From VRUE01 sp036379955 (lineage in GTDB: Bacteria > Actinomycetota > Thermoleophilia > Solirubrobacterales > 70-9): DNA of 64,000 bases. Position numbers and translations under genes: made by a program. The DNA lies in NCBI GenBank assembly GCA_036379955.1, contig DASVFR010000025.1, positions 1-64,000 on the forward strand, given 5' to 3'. The notes under the pieces were generated by a model. It made no database searches. It saw nothing but the letters and a program-made list of their open reading frames with translations, and had not been told where the DNA came from. Below are positions 40,554-48,959 of this stretch, one piece after another. Position 1 is the first letter of the stretch. Every line of letters starts with the position of its first letter.

Positions 40554-41498
40554 ATGGGTCGCCGATCGCGCTCATCTCCGGCGCTTCGCACGGCGCTGCG
40601 CGCCGGAGCCTGGAGCACCGTCGCCGCGGCTGTCGCCGTGCCGCTGCTGCGGCGCAGGCTTCGCGTCCCTGCCCCGGTGACGATCGCCACCTCCGCGGCG
40701 GGCCCGCTGGCGCTCGCCGTGCTCTACCCGCGCTCGCGCAAGCGCGACGTCGCCCTCTTCGCGATGCAGATGTGGGCCTTCACGATGGTCCACGAGCTGC
40801 CCTACGACGATCCCGAGCGCCTGCGGTCGCGGCTGCGCGTGCGCTACCCGATCGCGGTCGACCGGGCGATCGGCCTCGGTCGCCTGCCCAACGCTCGCCT
40901 CCAGCGCGCGCTTCGCCGCCTGCCCGGGGTTCGTGTGCTCGACCACGCTCTGACCTGGGTGCACTGGCTCTGGTTCCTCGAGCCCTACCTCGCCCTGGTC
41001 TGGATCCTGCTGCGGCACCCGCGGCGCTTCCCGCGGGCGGCGCGGCAGATGGCCGCCGTCTTCGACCTCGGCTGCGTCGGCTACTTCGCGGCGCCCACGG
41101 CGCCGCCCTGGTGGGCCTCCGAGCAGGGTGCCACCGGCGAAGAGGTGCGGCGGATCATGGTCGGCGTCGGCGAAGGCACCTGGGGCAAAGCCTGGCCGGC
41201 GATGTACGGGGCGCTGGGCGGAAATCCCTGGGCGGCGATGCCCTCGCTGCACTTCGCCACCTCGACGATGGCCGCGATCTCACTGTCGGAAGCGGGCGGG
41301 ACAGAGGGCGCTGTCGGTTGGACCTACGCGCTCACCCTCGGCTTCGCCCTCGTCTATCTGGGTGAGCACTACGTCACCGACCTCGCGGCGGGGGGCGGGT
41401 TGGTGGCGGCGGTGCGGCTCGGCGAGCCGCTTGCCGAACCGGCGGTGCTTGCCGTGAACCGCGGGCTGCGCCGCCTGGAGCGCCTCGCGAGCGGGTAG
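40554..41498 (+). CDS. PAP2-superfamily membrane phosphatase/transferase
   Basis: 314 residues with about five or six membrane segments. The three phosphatase motifs are recognisable in the form seen in inositolphosphotransferase-type members: FAAPTAPPWWA near residue 180, WAAMPSLHFATS near 228 and YLGEHYVTDLAAG near 268. These enzymes act on lipid phosphates or transfer head groups at the membrane. Substrate unknown. Followed after 9 bases by another membrane protein of lipid-related type. Confidence 0.85.
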   Translation: MGRRSRSSPALRTALRAGAWSTVAAAVAVPLLRRRLRVPAPVTIATSAAGPLALAVLYPRSRKRDVALFAMQMWAFTMVHELPYDDPERLRSRLRVRYPIAVDRAIGLGRLPNARLQRALRRLPGVRVLDHALTWVHWLWFLEPYLALVWILLRHPRRFPRAARQMAAVFDLGCVGYFAAPTAPPWWASEQGATGEEVRRIMVGVGEGTWGKAWPAMYGALGGNPWAAMPSLHFATSTMAAISLSEAGGTEGAVGWTYALTLGFALVYLGEHYVTDLAAGGGLVAAVRLGEPLAEPAVLAVNRGLRRLERLASG

Positions 41499-41501
41499 CT
41501 T
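41496..41501 (+). promoter_or_regulatory. Candidate leaderless -10 box
   Basis: TAGCTT, 6 bases before GTG 41508. The first three bases are the stop codon of the PAP2 gene. Confidence 0.3.
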
Positions 41502-41507
41502 TTCAGA

Positions 41508-42644
41508 GTGTCTCCCGAGGAATCGGAGAACGGCGGTCGCGTCGCCGAGCTGCCGATCTTCACGCCGCGGCGCCTGATCCAGACCGCGGTCCTCGTCGTC
41601 GCGCTGCTGGTCGGGATCTACTTCCTCTTCCCGAAGCTGGTCGGCCTCGGCAACGCGCTGGGCAAGCTCGACGATGCCGACCCGCTCTGGATCGCGATCG
41701 CGATCGCCTTCAACGTCGTCGCCTTCGGCACCTACATAGCCCTCTTCAAGGCGGTGGTCGGCGGGGACGTGCTGCGTCTCACCTGGAAAGAGACCTACGA
41801 GATCAACATGGCGGGGCTGGCGGCGACGCTGATCTTCTCCGCCGCCGGCGCCGGTGGCATCGCGCTCACCTACTGGGCGCTGCGCAAGGCCGGGATGGAA
41901 CGCCGCGACGTCGGGCGGCGGATGGTCGCCTTCCTCACCCTGCACTACGCCTTCTACCCGCTGGCGATCATCCTCTTCGGCGTCCTCCTGCGCACCGGCG
42001 TGGTCAACGGCGAGGACTCGGTCGAGTTGACGATCGTTCCGGCCGGGGTGGCCGGCCTGGTCCTCATCCTCGGCGCGCTGCTGGCGTTGATCCCGAAGGA
42101 CCTCGGGCAGCGGATCGCGCGCCACGTGCACGGCGAGCGGGGCCAGTCGATCGCCCGCACGGTCGGCAAGGTGCCGGCCACCTTCGCCGAAGGCTTCCGC
42201 TTCGCGCTCGGTCTCTTCGCCCACCCTTCGCGGGGCGGCTTGGCGGTGATCGGGGCCGCCGGCTTCTGGGCCGCCAACATCGGCATCCTCTGGGCCTGCT
42301 TCCACGCCCTCGGCGTCCACGTGCCGCTCGCGGTCGTCGTCCAGGGCTTCTTTCTCGGCATGGTCGCCAACCTCTTCCCCCTCGCTCCAGCCGGCGTAGG
42401 GGCCGTCGACGCGGGAATGATCGGCGCCTTCGTCCTCTTCGGCATCCCCGAGGACGCGGTCTTCCCGGCGATCCTGATCTACCGCCTGGTCGCCTTCTGG
42501 CTGCCGATCCCCTTCGGCGTAGTCGCCTTCTTCCAACTGCGCAACCGCGTCCACGAGTGGGAAGAGGGCGAGTTGCCAATTGACCGGGGCGGTACTATAC
42601 AAAGTGAAGTATTGGCCACGCCACTAGACTCGGGACGGACATGA
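41508..42644 (+). CDS. LPG synthase-type transmembrane protein (UPF0104)
   Basis: 378 residues with about eight membrane segments. Family features are NMAGLAATLIFSAAGAGGIALTYWALR and NLFPLAPAGVGAVDAGMIGAFVL with the small-residue-rich helices typical of lysylphosphatidylglycerol synthase transmembrane domains, many of which are lipid flippases or transferases. No soluble catalytic domain is attached. The stop overlaps the trxB start as ATGA. Function is not specified further. Confidence 0.8.
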   Translation: MSPEESENGGRVAELPIFTPRRLIQTAVLVVALLVGIYFLFPKLVGLGNALGKLDDADPLWIAIAIAFNVVAFGTYIALFKAVVGGDVLRLTWKETYEINMAGLAATLIFSAAGAGGIALTYWALRKAGMERRDVGRRMVAFLTLHYAFYPLAIILFGVLLRTGVVNGEDSVELTIVPAGVAGLVLILGALLALIPKDLGQRIARHVHGERGQSIARTVGKVPATFAEGFRFALGLFAHPSRGGLAVIGAAGFWAANIGILWACFHALGVHVPLAVVVQGFFLGMVANLFPLAPAGVGAVDAGMIGAFVLFGIPEDAVFPAILIYRLVAFWLPIPFGVVAFFQLRNRVHEWEEGELPIDRGGTIQSEVLATPLDSGRT

Positions 42645-43651
42645 CAGAGGACAGAAAAGTCGAGAACGTGATCGTCGTCGGCGGCGGGCCGGCCGGCTAC
42701 ACGGCCGCGCTCTACACCGCGCGCGCCAACCTGGAGCCGCTCGTCTTCGAGGGCTTCCAGTGGGGCGGGCAGCTGCAGAACACGACCGACGTCGAGAACT
42801 ATCCGGGCTACCCCGAGGGGATCATGGGCCCGGAGATGATGAGCCAGTTCCGCGCTCAGGCCGAGCGCTTCGGGACGCGCTTCATCACCGATGACGTCGA
42901 CCGGGTCGAGCTCTCCGACGGCGGCGTGCAGAAGGTTTATCTGGGCGATGAGGAGTACCTGGCCAAGGCCGTGATCCTGGCGACGGGGGCCGAGCCCCGT
43001 CGGCTGGGCGTTCCGGGCGAGATGGAGCTCGGGGGCCGCGGCGTCTCCACCTGCGGTGTCTGCGACGGGGCCTTCTTCAAGGATCGGCGGGTGATCGTGA
43101 TCGGCGGTGGCGACTCGGCGATGGAGGACGCGATCTTCATCTCCAAGTACGCCAGCGAGCTGACGATCGTCAACCGGCGCGAGGAGTTCCGCGCCTCGAA
43201 GATCATGCTCGAGCGCACGCGGGAGCGCCCGAACATCGGCTTCAAGACGCCGTTCGTCCCCAAGGAGTTCGTCGTCGGCGAGGACGGCAAGCTCGACCAC
43301 GTGCGCCTGGTCAACGTCGAGACCGACGAGGTCGAGGACTTTGCCACCGACGGCGCCTTCATCGCGATCGGCCACATCCCCCGCTCGGAGGTCGTGACCG
43401 GCCAGGTCGACACCGACGAGGAGGGCTACATCCTCACCGAGGCGGGCTCGACCAGGACCAACCTCGCCGGCGTCTTCGCCGTCGGCGACGTCGTCGACCG
43501 CACCTACCGCCAGGCGATCACCGCCGCCGGCAGCGGCTGCAAGGGTGCCCTCGACGCCGAGTGGTACCTGCGCGACATCCCGCCCTCGCCCGAGGCCCAC
43601 TGGATGCCCGGCGGCGAGCCGCAAGAGGTCGCCCCGACGCCTGGGTCGTAG
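42641..43651 (+). CDS. trxB: Thioredoxin reductase
   Basis: 336 residues. FAD-binding GGGPAGYTAALYTARANLEP near the N-terminus, NYPGYPEGIMGPEMM, redox-active CGVCDGAFF near residue 145 (the usual form is CATCDG), NADPH-binding GGGDSAMEDAIFISKYA near 165, and GVFAVGDVVDRTYRQAITAAGSG near 280. Reduces thioredoxin with NADPH. It overlaps the upstream gene stop. A C-terminal extension of about 20 residues (SPEAHWMPGGEPQEV) is a little longer than usual. Confidence 0.94.
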   Translation: MTEDRKVENVIVVGGGPAGYTAALYTARANLEPLVFEGFQWGGQLQNTTDVENYPGYPEGIMGPEMMSQFRAQAERFGTRFITDDVDRVELSDGGVQKVYLGDEEYLAKAVILATGAEPRRLGVPGEMELGGRGVSTCGVCDGAFFKDRRVIVIGGGDSAMEDAIFISKYASELTIVNRREEFRASKIMLERTRERPNIGFKTPFVPKEFVVGEDGKLDHVRLVNVETDEVEDFATDGAFIAIGHIPRSEVVTGQVDTDEEGYILTEAGSTRTNLAGVFAVGDVVDRTYRQAITAAGSGCKGALDAEWYLRDIPPSPEAHWMPGGEPQEVAPTPGS

Positions 43652-44059
43652 TCAGACCTGCAATACAGCGAGTGCCGCGTGGGCGGAGGCGATCTTTTCG
43701 AAATCGTCGTCCTGGCTGACGACCGGTAGGCCGTGCTCCACCGCTGTGGCAGCGATCAGGGCGTCGGTGAGCTTGACCGTGCGATGAGTGCCTGCCTTCC
43801 TGCAGTCGGCGACGAGGCGGGCCCAGGCGGTCATTACCGCCTCGCTGATCGGGATCGGATCCGCTGACCTGGCGAGGGCAAGAGTGTCGGCTCGGCGCGC
43901 GCGCGCGTCGTCATCGGGTGCGTTGAGTACGCCGAGCTGAAGCTCGCCGATCGTGACCACCGAGACGGCGACCCGGTCCGGCAACTCGTCGAGCTCTCGG
44001 CCGGTCTCACGGGCGATGAAGACCGAGGTATCGAGGAGCCCCGCGGCCGGCGTGCTCAA
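43652..44059 (-). CDS. PIN-domain toxin (VapC-like ribonuclease)
   Basis: 135 residues. The acidic PIN residues are present: LLDTSVFIA (Asp10), VTIGELQLGV (Glu), KLTDALIAATA (Asp) and SQDDDFEKI (Asp). Relatives cleave RNA and stop growth unless held by their antitoxin. It overlaps the antitoxin stop (ATGA) and lies tail-to-tail with trxB with no gap. Confidence 0.9.
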   Translation of the reverse strand: MSTPAAGLLDTSVFIARETGRELDELPDRVAVSVVTIGELQLGVLNAPDDDARARRADTLALARSADPIPISEAVMTAWARLVADCRKAGTHRTVKLTDALIAATAVEHGLPVVSQDDDFEKIASAHAALAVLQV

Positions 44060-44298
44060 AGCTCGTCGAGGGTCTGGCCGGCGAGTTCGTCGAGCTCATG
44101 TCGAAGTGCGGGGTCGGCGGCACGTTCCTTTAGCTGCTCGCGCAGGCTCTCGCCGCCAAGCCAGCGACTGCGCCGACCGTGGGGGACGATGTCTGCCATC
44201 GGGTCGCCGTTGACCGTGAGGACGACGCGCTCACCGGCCTTCACCGCATCGATCACGCTCGCGGTGCGATTGCGCAGGTCTCGGACTCCGATCTCCAT
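44056..44298 (-). CDS. Phd/YefM-type antitoxin
   Basis: 80 residues. The N-terminal MEIGVRDLRNRTASVIDAVK and GERVVLTVNGDPMADIVP match the Phd/YefM DNA-binding fold; the C-terminus (ELDELAGQTLDEL) would wrap the toxin. Upstream of the PIN toxin, in the usual antitoxin-first order. Autoregulation is expected from the family; no clear operator was identified in the 96 bases to greA. Confidence 0.9.
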   Translation of the reverse strand: MEIGVRDLRNRTASVIDAVKAGERVVLTVNGDPMADIVPHGRRSRWLGGESLREQLKERAADPALRHELDELAGQTLDEL

Positions 44299-44394
44299 AT
44301 GCGACAGCGTAGCACCACAAGTTCGTAGAGCTAATTGATGGGTTGTAGTTGCTATAGCGCGGAAAACCCGTCAAGAAGAGGCCGACCCTCCTTC

Positions 44395-44877
44395 TCAGCC
44401 GACCAGCTTCTGGACTACGAAGGTGCGGGAGCCCTTCGGCGTCTCGATTTCGATCGGTTTGCCTACCTTGGCGTCGCGCAGGGCTCTGCCGATCGGCGAC
44501 TCGGCCGAGAGGCGGCCCTCGGCGAGGTTGGCCTCGGTCGAGCCGACGAGGGTCCAGGTGTTGACCTCGTCCTTCGATTCGTCCAGGACCTTGGCGGTGC
44601 GGCCGAAGGCGAAGGTCTCGGCGTTGCCATCGACCTCGACGACGACGGCGGTGCGCAGGCGCTCGCGCAGGCGCTTGATCTTGGTCTCCAGGTGCGCCTG
44701 GTCCTCCTTGGCGATGTGATACTCGGCGTTCTCCTTGAGGTCGCCGAGCTCGCGGGCGACCTTGATGCGCGCTGCCATCTCGGTGCGCGCCGGTCCTTCC
44801 AGCTGCTCGATTTCCTCGCGCAGCGCGGCGATGCCGTCAGCGGTAATCGCCTCGCCGTTCGTCTCGGCGTCTCCCAT
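44395..44877 (-). CDS. greA: Transcription elongation factor GreA
   Basis: 160 residues: an N-terminal coiled-coil finger, ARELGDLKENAEYHIAKEDQ near residue 40 with the conserved acidic tip, and a C-terminal FKBP-like domain with LVGSTEANLAEGRLSAESP and IGRALRDAKVGKPIEIETPK. Rescues backtracked RNA polymerase. Stands alone between the toxin-antitoxin pair and the GGDEF/HD-GYP gene. Confidence 0.95.
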   Translation of the reverse strand: MGDAETNGEAITADGIAALREEIEQLEGPARTEMAARIKVARELGDLKENAEYHIAKEDQAHLETKIKRLRERLRTAVVVEVDGNAETFAFGRTAKVLDESKDEVNTWTLVGSTEANLAEGRLSAESPIGRALRDAKVGKPIEIETPKGSRTFVVQKLVG

Positions 44878-44936
44878 GCGGACAGCGTGGCAGATGCGGG
44901 CCCCGCGCGCACCAATCCGCGTCGCGGCTGGCTATT

Positions 44937-46949
44937 TCAGCGTTCCACCGGTACGTCGCCGGAAAATTCCTCGACTGCGACCTCGCGCGCGAACAGCTCG
45001 ACCAGGTCGGGGTCGAGCTCGCTGCCGGCGGCGCGGCGCAGCTCGGCGAGGGCCTCGGCTTCTGAGGACGGGTGGCCGTAGGGCCCCGACTCGGTCAACG
45101 CGCTGTAGGCGTCGCAGACGTGGATCACGCGCGCGGCGAGGGGGATCTCCTTACCCGCCAGCCCGTCGGGATAGCCGCCGCCGTCCCAGTCCTCATGGCT
45201 GGAGCGGACCACCTTGGCGACCTCGCGCAGGGCGGGGGCCGCCGCCAGCACCCGCTCGCCGACCAGGGTGTGCTTGTGCACGAGGTCTTCCTCGGCCTCG
45301 GTCAGCGGCCCGCTCTTGTGCAGGATTTCGTCCGGGATCGCGATCTTGCCGATGTCGTGCATCTCGGCGGCGCGCACGAGCACGTCCAGCTGCTCCGCTT
45401 CGAGGCCCATCGCGCGGCCCATCGCGGCGGCGAGCTGGGCGACGCCGCCGAGGCGCCGGTCGAGGTCGGGCTCGCGCTCGCGCAGCACGCCGAGCAGCAC
45501 GCCGCGCGTCTGGCTCAGGGCCGAGTCGGCGCGCTGGCCCTTCTGCGTGTACATGCGCCGGTCGGCCGTCTTCAGCGCCTCTTTCGGAGTAGTCGCCTCC
45601 GCGGGCAGGAGGGCCATGCCCCAGGAAGCCCTGATCGTGAAGCTCGGTCCTTTCTCGCGCAGGGCGCCCTCGGCGGCCTTGACCGCCTTCTCCCCCTCGC
45701 CGTCGGCGTTGGAGACGAGGACGCAGAACTCGTCGCCGCCGAGCCGGTAGGCGTCGCCCCGGTCCTCGACCGCTTCCTGCAGCCGAGCGCCCAGACGGCG
45801 CAGCAGCTCGTCGCCGGCGCTGTGGCCGAAGCCGTCGTTGTAGGCCTTGAAGCCGTCGAGGTCGAACAGGGCGAGGATCGCGGGCTCGGGTTCGGCGGTG
45901 GAGAGCGCTCGCCCGAGGTCGGCGAGCAGCGAGCGCCGGTTGCGCAGCCCGGTCAGCGCGTCGGTGGTCGCTTCGCGCTCGCTGGTGGCGAGCATCCGGG
46001 TGTTGACCGCGAAGGTGGCCGCCAGACGAGCCATCACCGTGATCAGGGCCGCCGCGCCGAGTGCGACGGCGACGGGGCCGATCGGGGCGACGTTGCCGAG
46101 CGCGAGAAGGCCGACGACGACCGTGGCGAGGCCGACCGGCAGGGCGATCGAGCGGACGCTGCGCGCGGCCGTCGGCTCGGCCGCGGCGTCGGGGTACCAG
46201 GCGGTGGCGCCGAGCAGGATGAAGGCCAGCGGCCAGGCGACGCTGGCCAGGTTGAGCGCCTCGGTCGACTGGCCCGCGACCGAGAGGTAGACGACGTCGG
46301 CGAGGCCGAAGAGCAGCAGCGCCGAGGCGATCAGCGGCCATGCCCCGTGCACGCGCCAGCTCGACGTCGTCAGCGCCCCGGTGACGAGGCCGAGGAGGAC
46401 GAGGTCGGCGCAGGGGTAGGCGAGGCTCACCGCGACGCCGAGGCTGCTGCCTTCCAGCGCTTCGAGCACCGGCGGGAAGATCAGCGCCGCCGCGACCGAG
46501 GCGACCGCGAGCGCCCCGATCAGGCCGTCGACCCAGGCGAAGCGGTCGATCCCGGCGGAGCGGCTGCGCAGGAGGAGGATCAGGGCGAGGTAGGCCGCCG
46601 GGTAGAAGGCGAGGAAGAGGACGTCCGACGGCGAGGGGAAGGGGGCAGGGCTCGCGTAGTAGAGGACGATCGAGTAGTAGCTCTGGCCCAGCGCCCAGAA
46701 CAGCATGCCGGCGCCGAGGCAGAGCCAGGCGAGCCGCTCGCGCTCGACCCGCACGGCCCGGTAGAGCACGACGGCCGCGGCGCCGAGCACGACGGCGTCG
46801 TAGACCCAGCGCCCGAATGCGTCCTGGACCCCTTCGCCGAAGGCGATCGGGCCGACGGTGACCACCGCGTACGCGGCGAGCAGCGCGGAGAGCGCCCCGA
46901 TCCAGATGGCGATGGGCCTGGGCGGGCGCCGGGCGAGGGGGAGGTGCAT
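44937..46949 (-). CDS. GGDEF and HD-GYP domain membrane signalling protein
   Basis: 670 residues. About nine hydrophobic segments occupy residues 15-310. A GGDEF domain follows with DLDGFKAYNDGFGH and intact RLGGDEFCVLV near 403. A C-terminal HD-GYP domain has MHDIGKIAIPDEILHKSGPL near 530, HTLVGERVL and SSHEDWDGGGYPDGLAG. It could both make and break down cyclic di-GMP; which activity dominates is unknown. The HD-GYP motif has HED where HHER is more common. ATG 46949 is the most likely start; the frame upstream runs into a hairpin. Confidence 0.88.
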   Translation of the reverse strand: MHLPLARRPPRPIAIWIGALSALLAAYAVVTVGPIAFGEGVQDAFGRWVYDAVVLGAAAVVLYRAVRVERERLAWLCLGAGMLFWALGQSYYSIVLYYASPAPFPSPSDVLFLAFYPAAYLALILLLRSRSAGIDRFAWVDGLIGALAVASVAAALIFPPVLEALEGSSLGVAVSLAYPCADLVLLGLVTGALTTSSWRVHGAWPLIASALLLFGLADVVYLSVAGQSTEALNLASVAWPLAFILLGATAWYPDAAAEPTAARSVRSIALPVGLATVVVGLLALGNVAPIGPVAVALGAAALITVMARLAATFAVNTRMLATSEREATTDALTGLRNRRSLLADLGRALSTAEPEPAILALFDLDGFKAYNDGFGHSAGDELLRRLGARLQEAVEDRGDAYRLGGDEFCVLVSNADGEGEKAVKAAEGALREKGPSFTIRASWGMALLPAEATTPKEALKTADRRMYTQKGQRADSALSQTRGVLLGVLREREPDLDRRLGGVAQLAAAMGRAMGLEAEQLDVLVRAAEMHDIGKIAIPDEILHKSGPLTEAEEDLVHKHTLVGERVLAAAPALREVAKVVRSSHEDWDGGGYPDGLAGKEIPLAARVIHVCDAYSALTESGPYGHPSSEAEALAELRRAAGSELDPDLVELFAREVAVEEFSGDVPVER

Positions 46950-47006
46950 GGGATCGGCATCGGCCACCCGGGGCCCGGGCTTGAGCCGGTGGACGCCCCG
47001 AATATC

Positions 47007-47051
47007 GGTGCAACGCATTGCGGCTGCCGTGGAGCCGCAATGCGTTGCACC
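47007..47051. terminator. Perfect hairpin downstream of the alkylsulfatase-type gene
   Basis: GGTGCAACGCATTGCGGCT (47007-47025) pairs perfectly with 47033-47051 around a 7-base loop. It starts 4 bases past the minus-strand stop at 47056. There is no T-tract; a role as 3' end structure is inferred. Confidence 0.6.
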
Positions 47052-47055
47052 TGAG

Positions 47056-48885
47056 TCAGTCGGGCGTGACGATCGCGAAGCCGGGGTCGGGCTCATCGAG
47101 GAGGCCGAGCAGCTCGCCGAGCTTGGCGCCGTCGCCCTCGACCCGCAGGCGGCCGCTCTCGGCCAGCTCGCCGACGTCGGCGGCTTTGAGCAGGAGCTGA
47201 TTGAGGGCCTCGCGCTCGACGATCAGGCCGGCGTCGGCGGGCGGGTCGTGGCGGCCAGGCCGGTGGCGCAGGACCCCGTTGCGGAGCTCGATCCGGTGCT
47301 CCTCGTCGGGGTCGGTCACGGTCCAGTCGATGCGCAGGTGCAGCCCGGCCGCGCGCGGCCCGTCGAGCCGGATCGCCATCGCGTCAAGCAGCTGGCTGAC
47401 CGTCAGCCGGGCGACGACGTCAGGGGGCGCCGTTCCGGTCGGCGTTCCCGAGATGCCGTCGCGCAGCTCCTTGGCACCCATCAGGAAGAAGTTGCGCCAG
47501 GTCGCGTTCTCGGCGCCGTGGCCGAGCCGTTCGAGGGCCTCGGCCTGCAGCTCGCGGGCGGCGCGGTTCCCCGGCTCGGTGAAGACGACGCGGTTGACGA
47601 CCTCGGCGACCCAGCGGTAGTCGCCCGCCTCGAGGGACTCGCGCGCCTTCGCCAGGACCGCGTCGGCGCCGCCCATGAACTCGACGTAGCGGCGTGCCTG
47701 CTCGACTGGCGGGTGCTCCCAGAGGCTCGCCGGGTTGCCGTCGAACCAGCCCATGTAGCGCTGGTAGATCGCCTTCGCGTTGTGGCTGACCGAGCCGTAG
47801 AACTCGCGGCAGTGCCACTCGGAGGCGAGGCTCGGCGGCAGCTCGATCGCCTCGGCGATCTCCGGGCCCGTCAGCCCCTTGTTGAGCAGGCGCACGGTCT
47901 GGTCGTGCAGGTAGGCGTAGAGGTCGCGCTGCTTCTCGAGGAACTCGACGATCTCCGCGCCGCCCCAGCGCGGCCAGTTGTGGCCGGCGCAAAGCACCTC
48001 GGTCTCGGCGCCGTAGAGCTCGATCGTGCGATCGAGGTGGTTGGCCCAGACGCGGGCGTCGCGGACTAGGGCGCCGCGCAGGGTGAGGACGTTGTGCATC
48101 GAGCAGACGGCGTTGTCGGCGATGCAGAGCAAGCGGGCGTCGGGGAAGTGGACGTTCATCGCCGCCGGTGCCTCGGCTTCGGGCGTGAGCTGGAAGCGCA
48201 TGCGCACGCCGTCGACGGTCTCCTCCTGGCCGCTCTCGACCACGTCGAGGTTCGGTGGCAGCAGGCCGATCGTTCCCAGCGAGGTCGTCTGGCCGAGCCC
48301 GGCGCCGAGCTGACCCTCGGGCCCGCGCTCGAGCCGCGCCCCGTACATGTAGCCGGCCCGGCGCGCCATCGCGGTGCCGGCGAAGACGTTCTCGCTGACC
48401 GCGTGGTGGAGGAAGCCGGCGGGGGCGAGGATTGGGATGCGCCGCGCCGCGATCTCCTCCTCGGAGAGGACGCCCCGGGCGCCGCCGAAGTGATCGATGT
48501 GGCTGTGGGTGTAGAGCAGCCCCGTGACCGGGCGCTCGCCGCGGTGCTCGCGGTAGAGGGCGAGCGCGGCGGCCGCGGTCTCGGTCGAGACCAGGGGGTC
48601 GATGACGACGATCCCCTCGCGCCCCTCGACCACGTGCATGTTGGAGAGGTCGAAGCCGCGCAGCTGGTAGAAGCCGGGCGCCAGCTCGAACAGCCCGGCG
48701 ATGCGGCCGAGCTGGGCCTGGCGCCAGAGGTTCGGGTGGGCGGTGGCGGGCGGCTCCGCGTCGAGGAACTCGTAGGACTCGAGCTCCCAGACGACGCGGC
48801 CATCCTCGTCCTCGACTCGGGGCGGGTCGAAGGGTGCGATCAGACCGCGGCGCGCCAGCTCGCGCTCGTGCTCGAACGCGCTCAC
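47056..48885 (-). CDS. Alkyl/aryl-sulfatase type metallo-beta-lactamase protein
   Basis: 609 residues from GTG 48885, chosen because AGAGGTG lies just upstream. The metallo-beta-lactamase domain has LLYTHSHIDHFGGARGVL near residue 118 and the later ligand region LCAGHNWPRWGG. Then comes the dimerisation helical domain and a C-terminal SCP2-like domain (from about 490, NGVLRHRPG region), the architecture of SdsA1-type alkylsulfatases. These cleave sulfate esters; a related lactamase-fold hydrolase role cannot be excluded. No signal peptide is seen, unlike secreted SdsA1. Confidence 0.85.
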   Translation of the reverse strand: MSAFEHERELARRGLIAPFDPPRVEDEDGRVVWELESYEFLDAEPPATAHPNLWRQAQLGRIAGLFELAPGFYQLRGFDLSNMHVVEGREGIVVIDPLVSTETAAAALALYREHRGERPVTGLLYTHSHIDHFGGARGVLSEEEIAARRIPILAPAGFLHHAVSENVFAGTAMARRAGYMYGARLERGPEGQLGAGLGQTTSLGTIGLLPPNLDVVESGQEETVDGVRMRFQLTPEAEAPAAMNVHFPDARLLCIADNAVCSMHNVLTLRGALVRDARVWANHLDRTIELYGAETEVLCAGHNWPRWGGAEIVEFLEKQRDLYAYLHDQTVRLLNKGLTGPEIAEAIELPPSLASEWHCREFYGSVSHNAKAIYQRYMGWFDGNPASLWEHPPVEQARRYVEFMGGADAVLAKARESLEAGDYRWVAEVVNRVVFTEPGNRAARELQAEALERLGHGAENATWRNFFLMGAKELRDGISGTPTGTAPPDVVARLTVSQLLDAMAIRLDGPRAAGLHLRIDWTVTDPDEEHRIELRNGVLRHRPGRHDPPADAGLIVEREALNQLLLKAADVGELAESGRLRVEGDGAKLGELLGLLDEPDPGFAIVTPD

Positions 48886-48903
48886 CGAAACACCTCTGGT
48901 TCG

Positions 48904-48959
48904 CGCCCCAATCGCCACGGACTCGAACAACCGGTGATCACCGTGACGATTGGGGCGCT
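48904..48959. terminator. Hairpin downstream of the hydroxyacyl-CoA dehydrogenase gene
   Basis: GCGCCCCAATCGCCACGG (48904-48921) pairs with 48942-48959 with one mismatch, around a 20-base loop. It abuts the minus-strand stop at 48959. No T-tract. Confidence 0.55.

Noticed and set aside
43652..44298. Toxin-antitoxin pair as part of the mobile element
   Set aside because: It lies about 15 kb from the element, between chromosomal genes, with no boundary signals.
45072..47054. Long plus-strand open frame opposite the GGDEF/HD-GYP gene
   Set aside because: It is a GC-driven antisense shadow rich in Gly, Ala, Glu and Asp with no motif.
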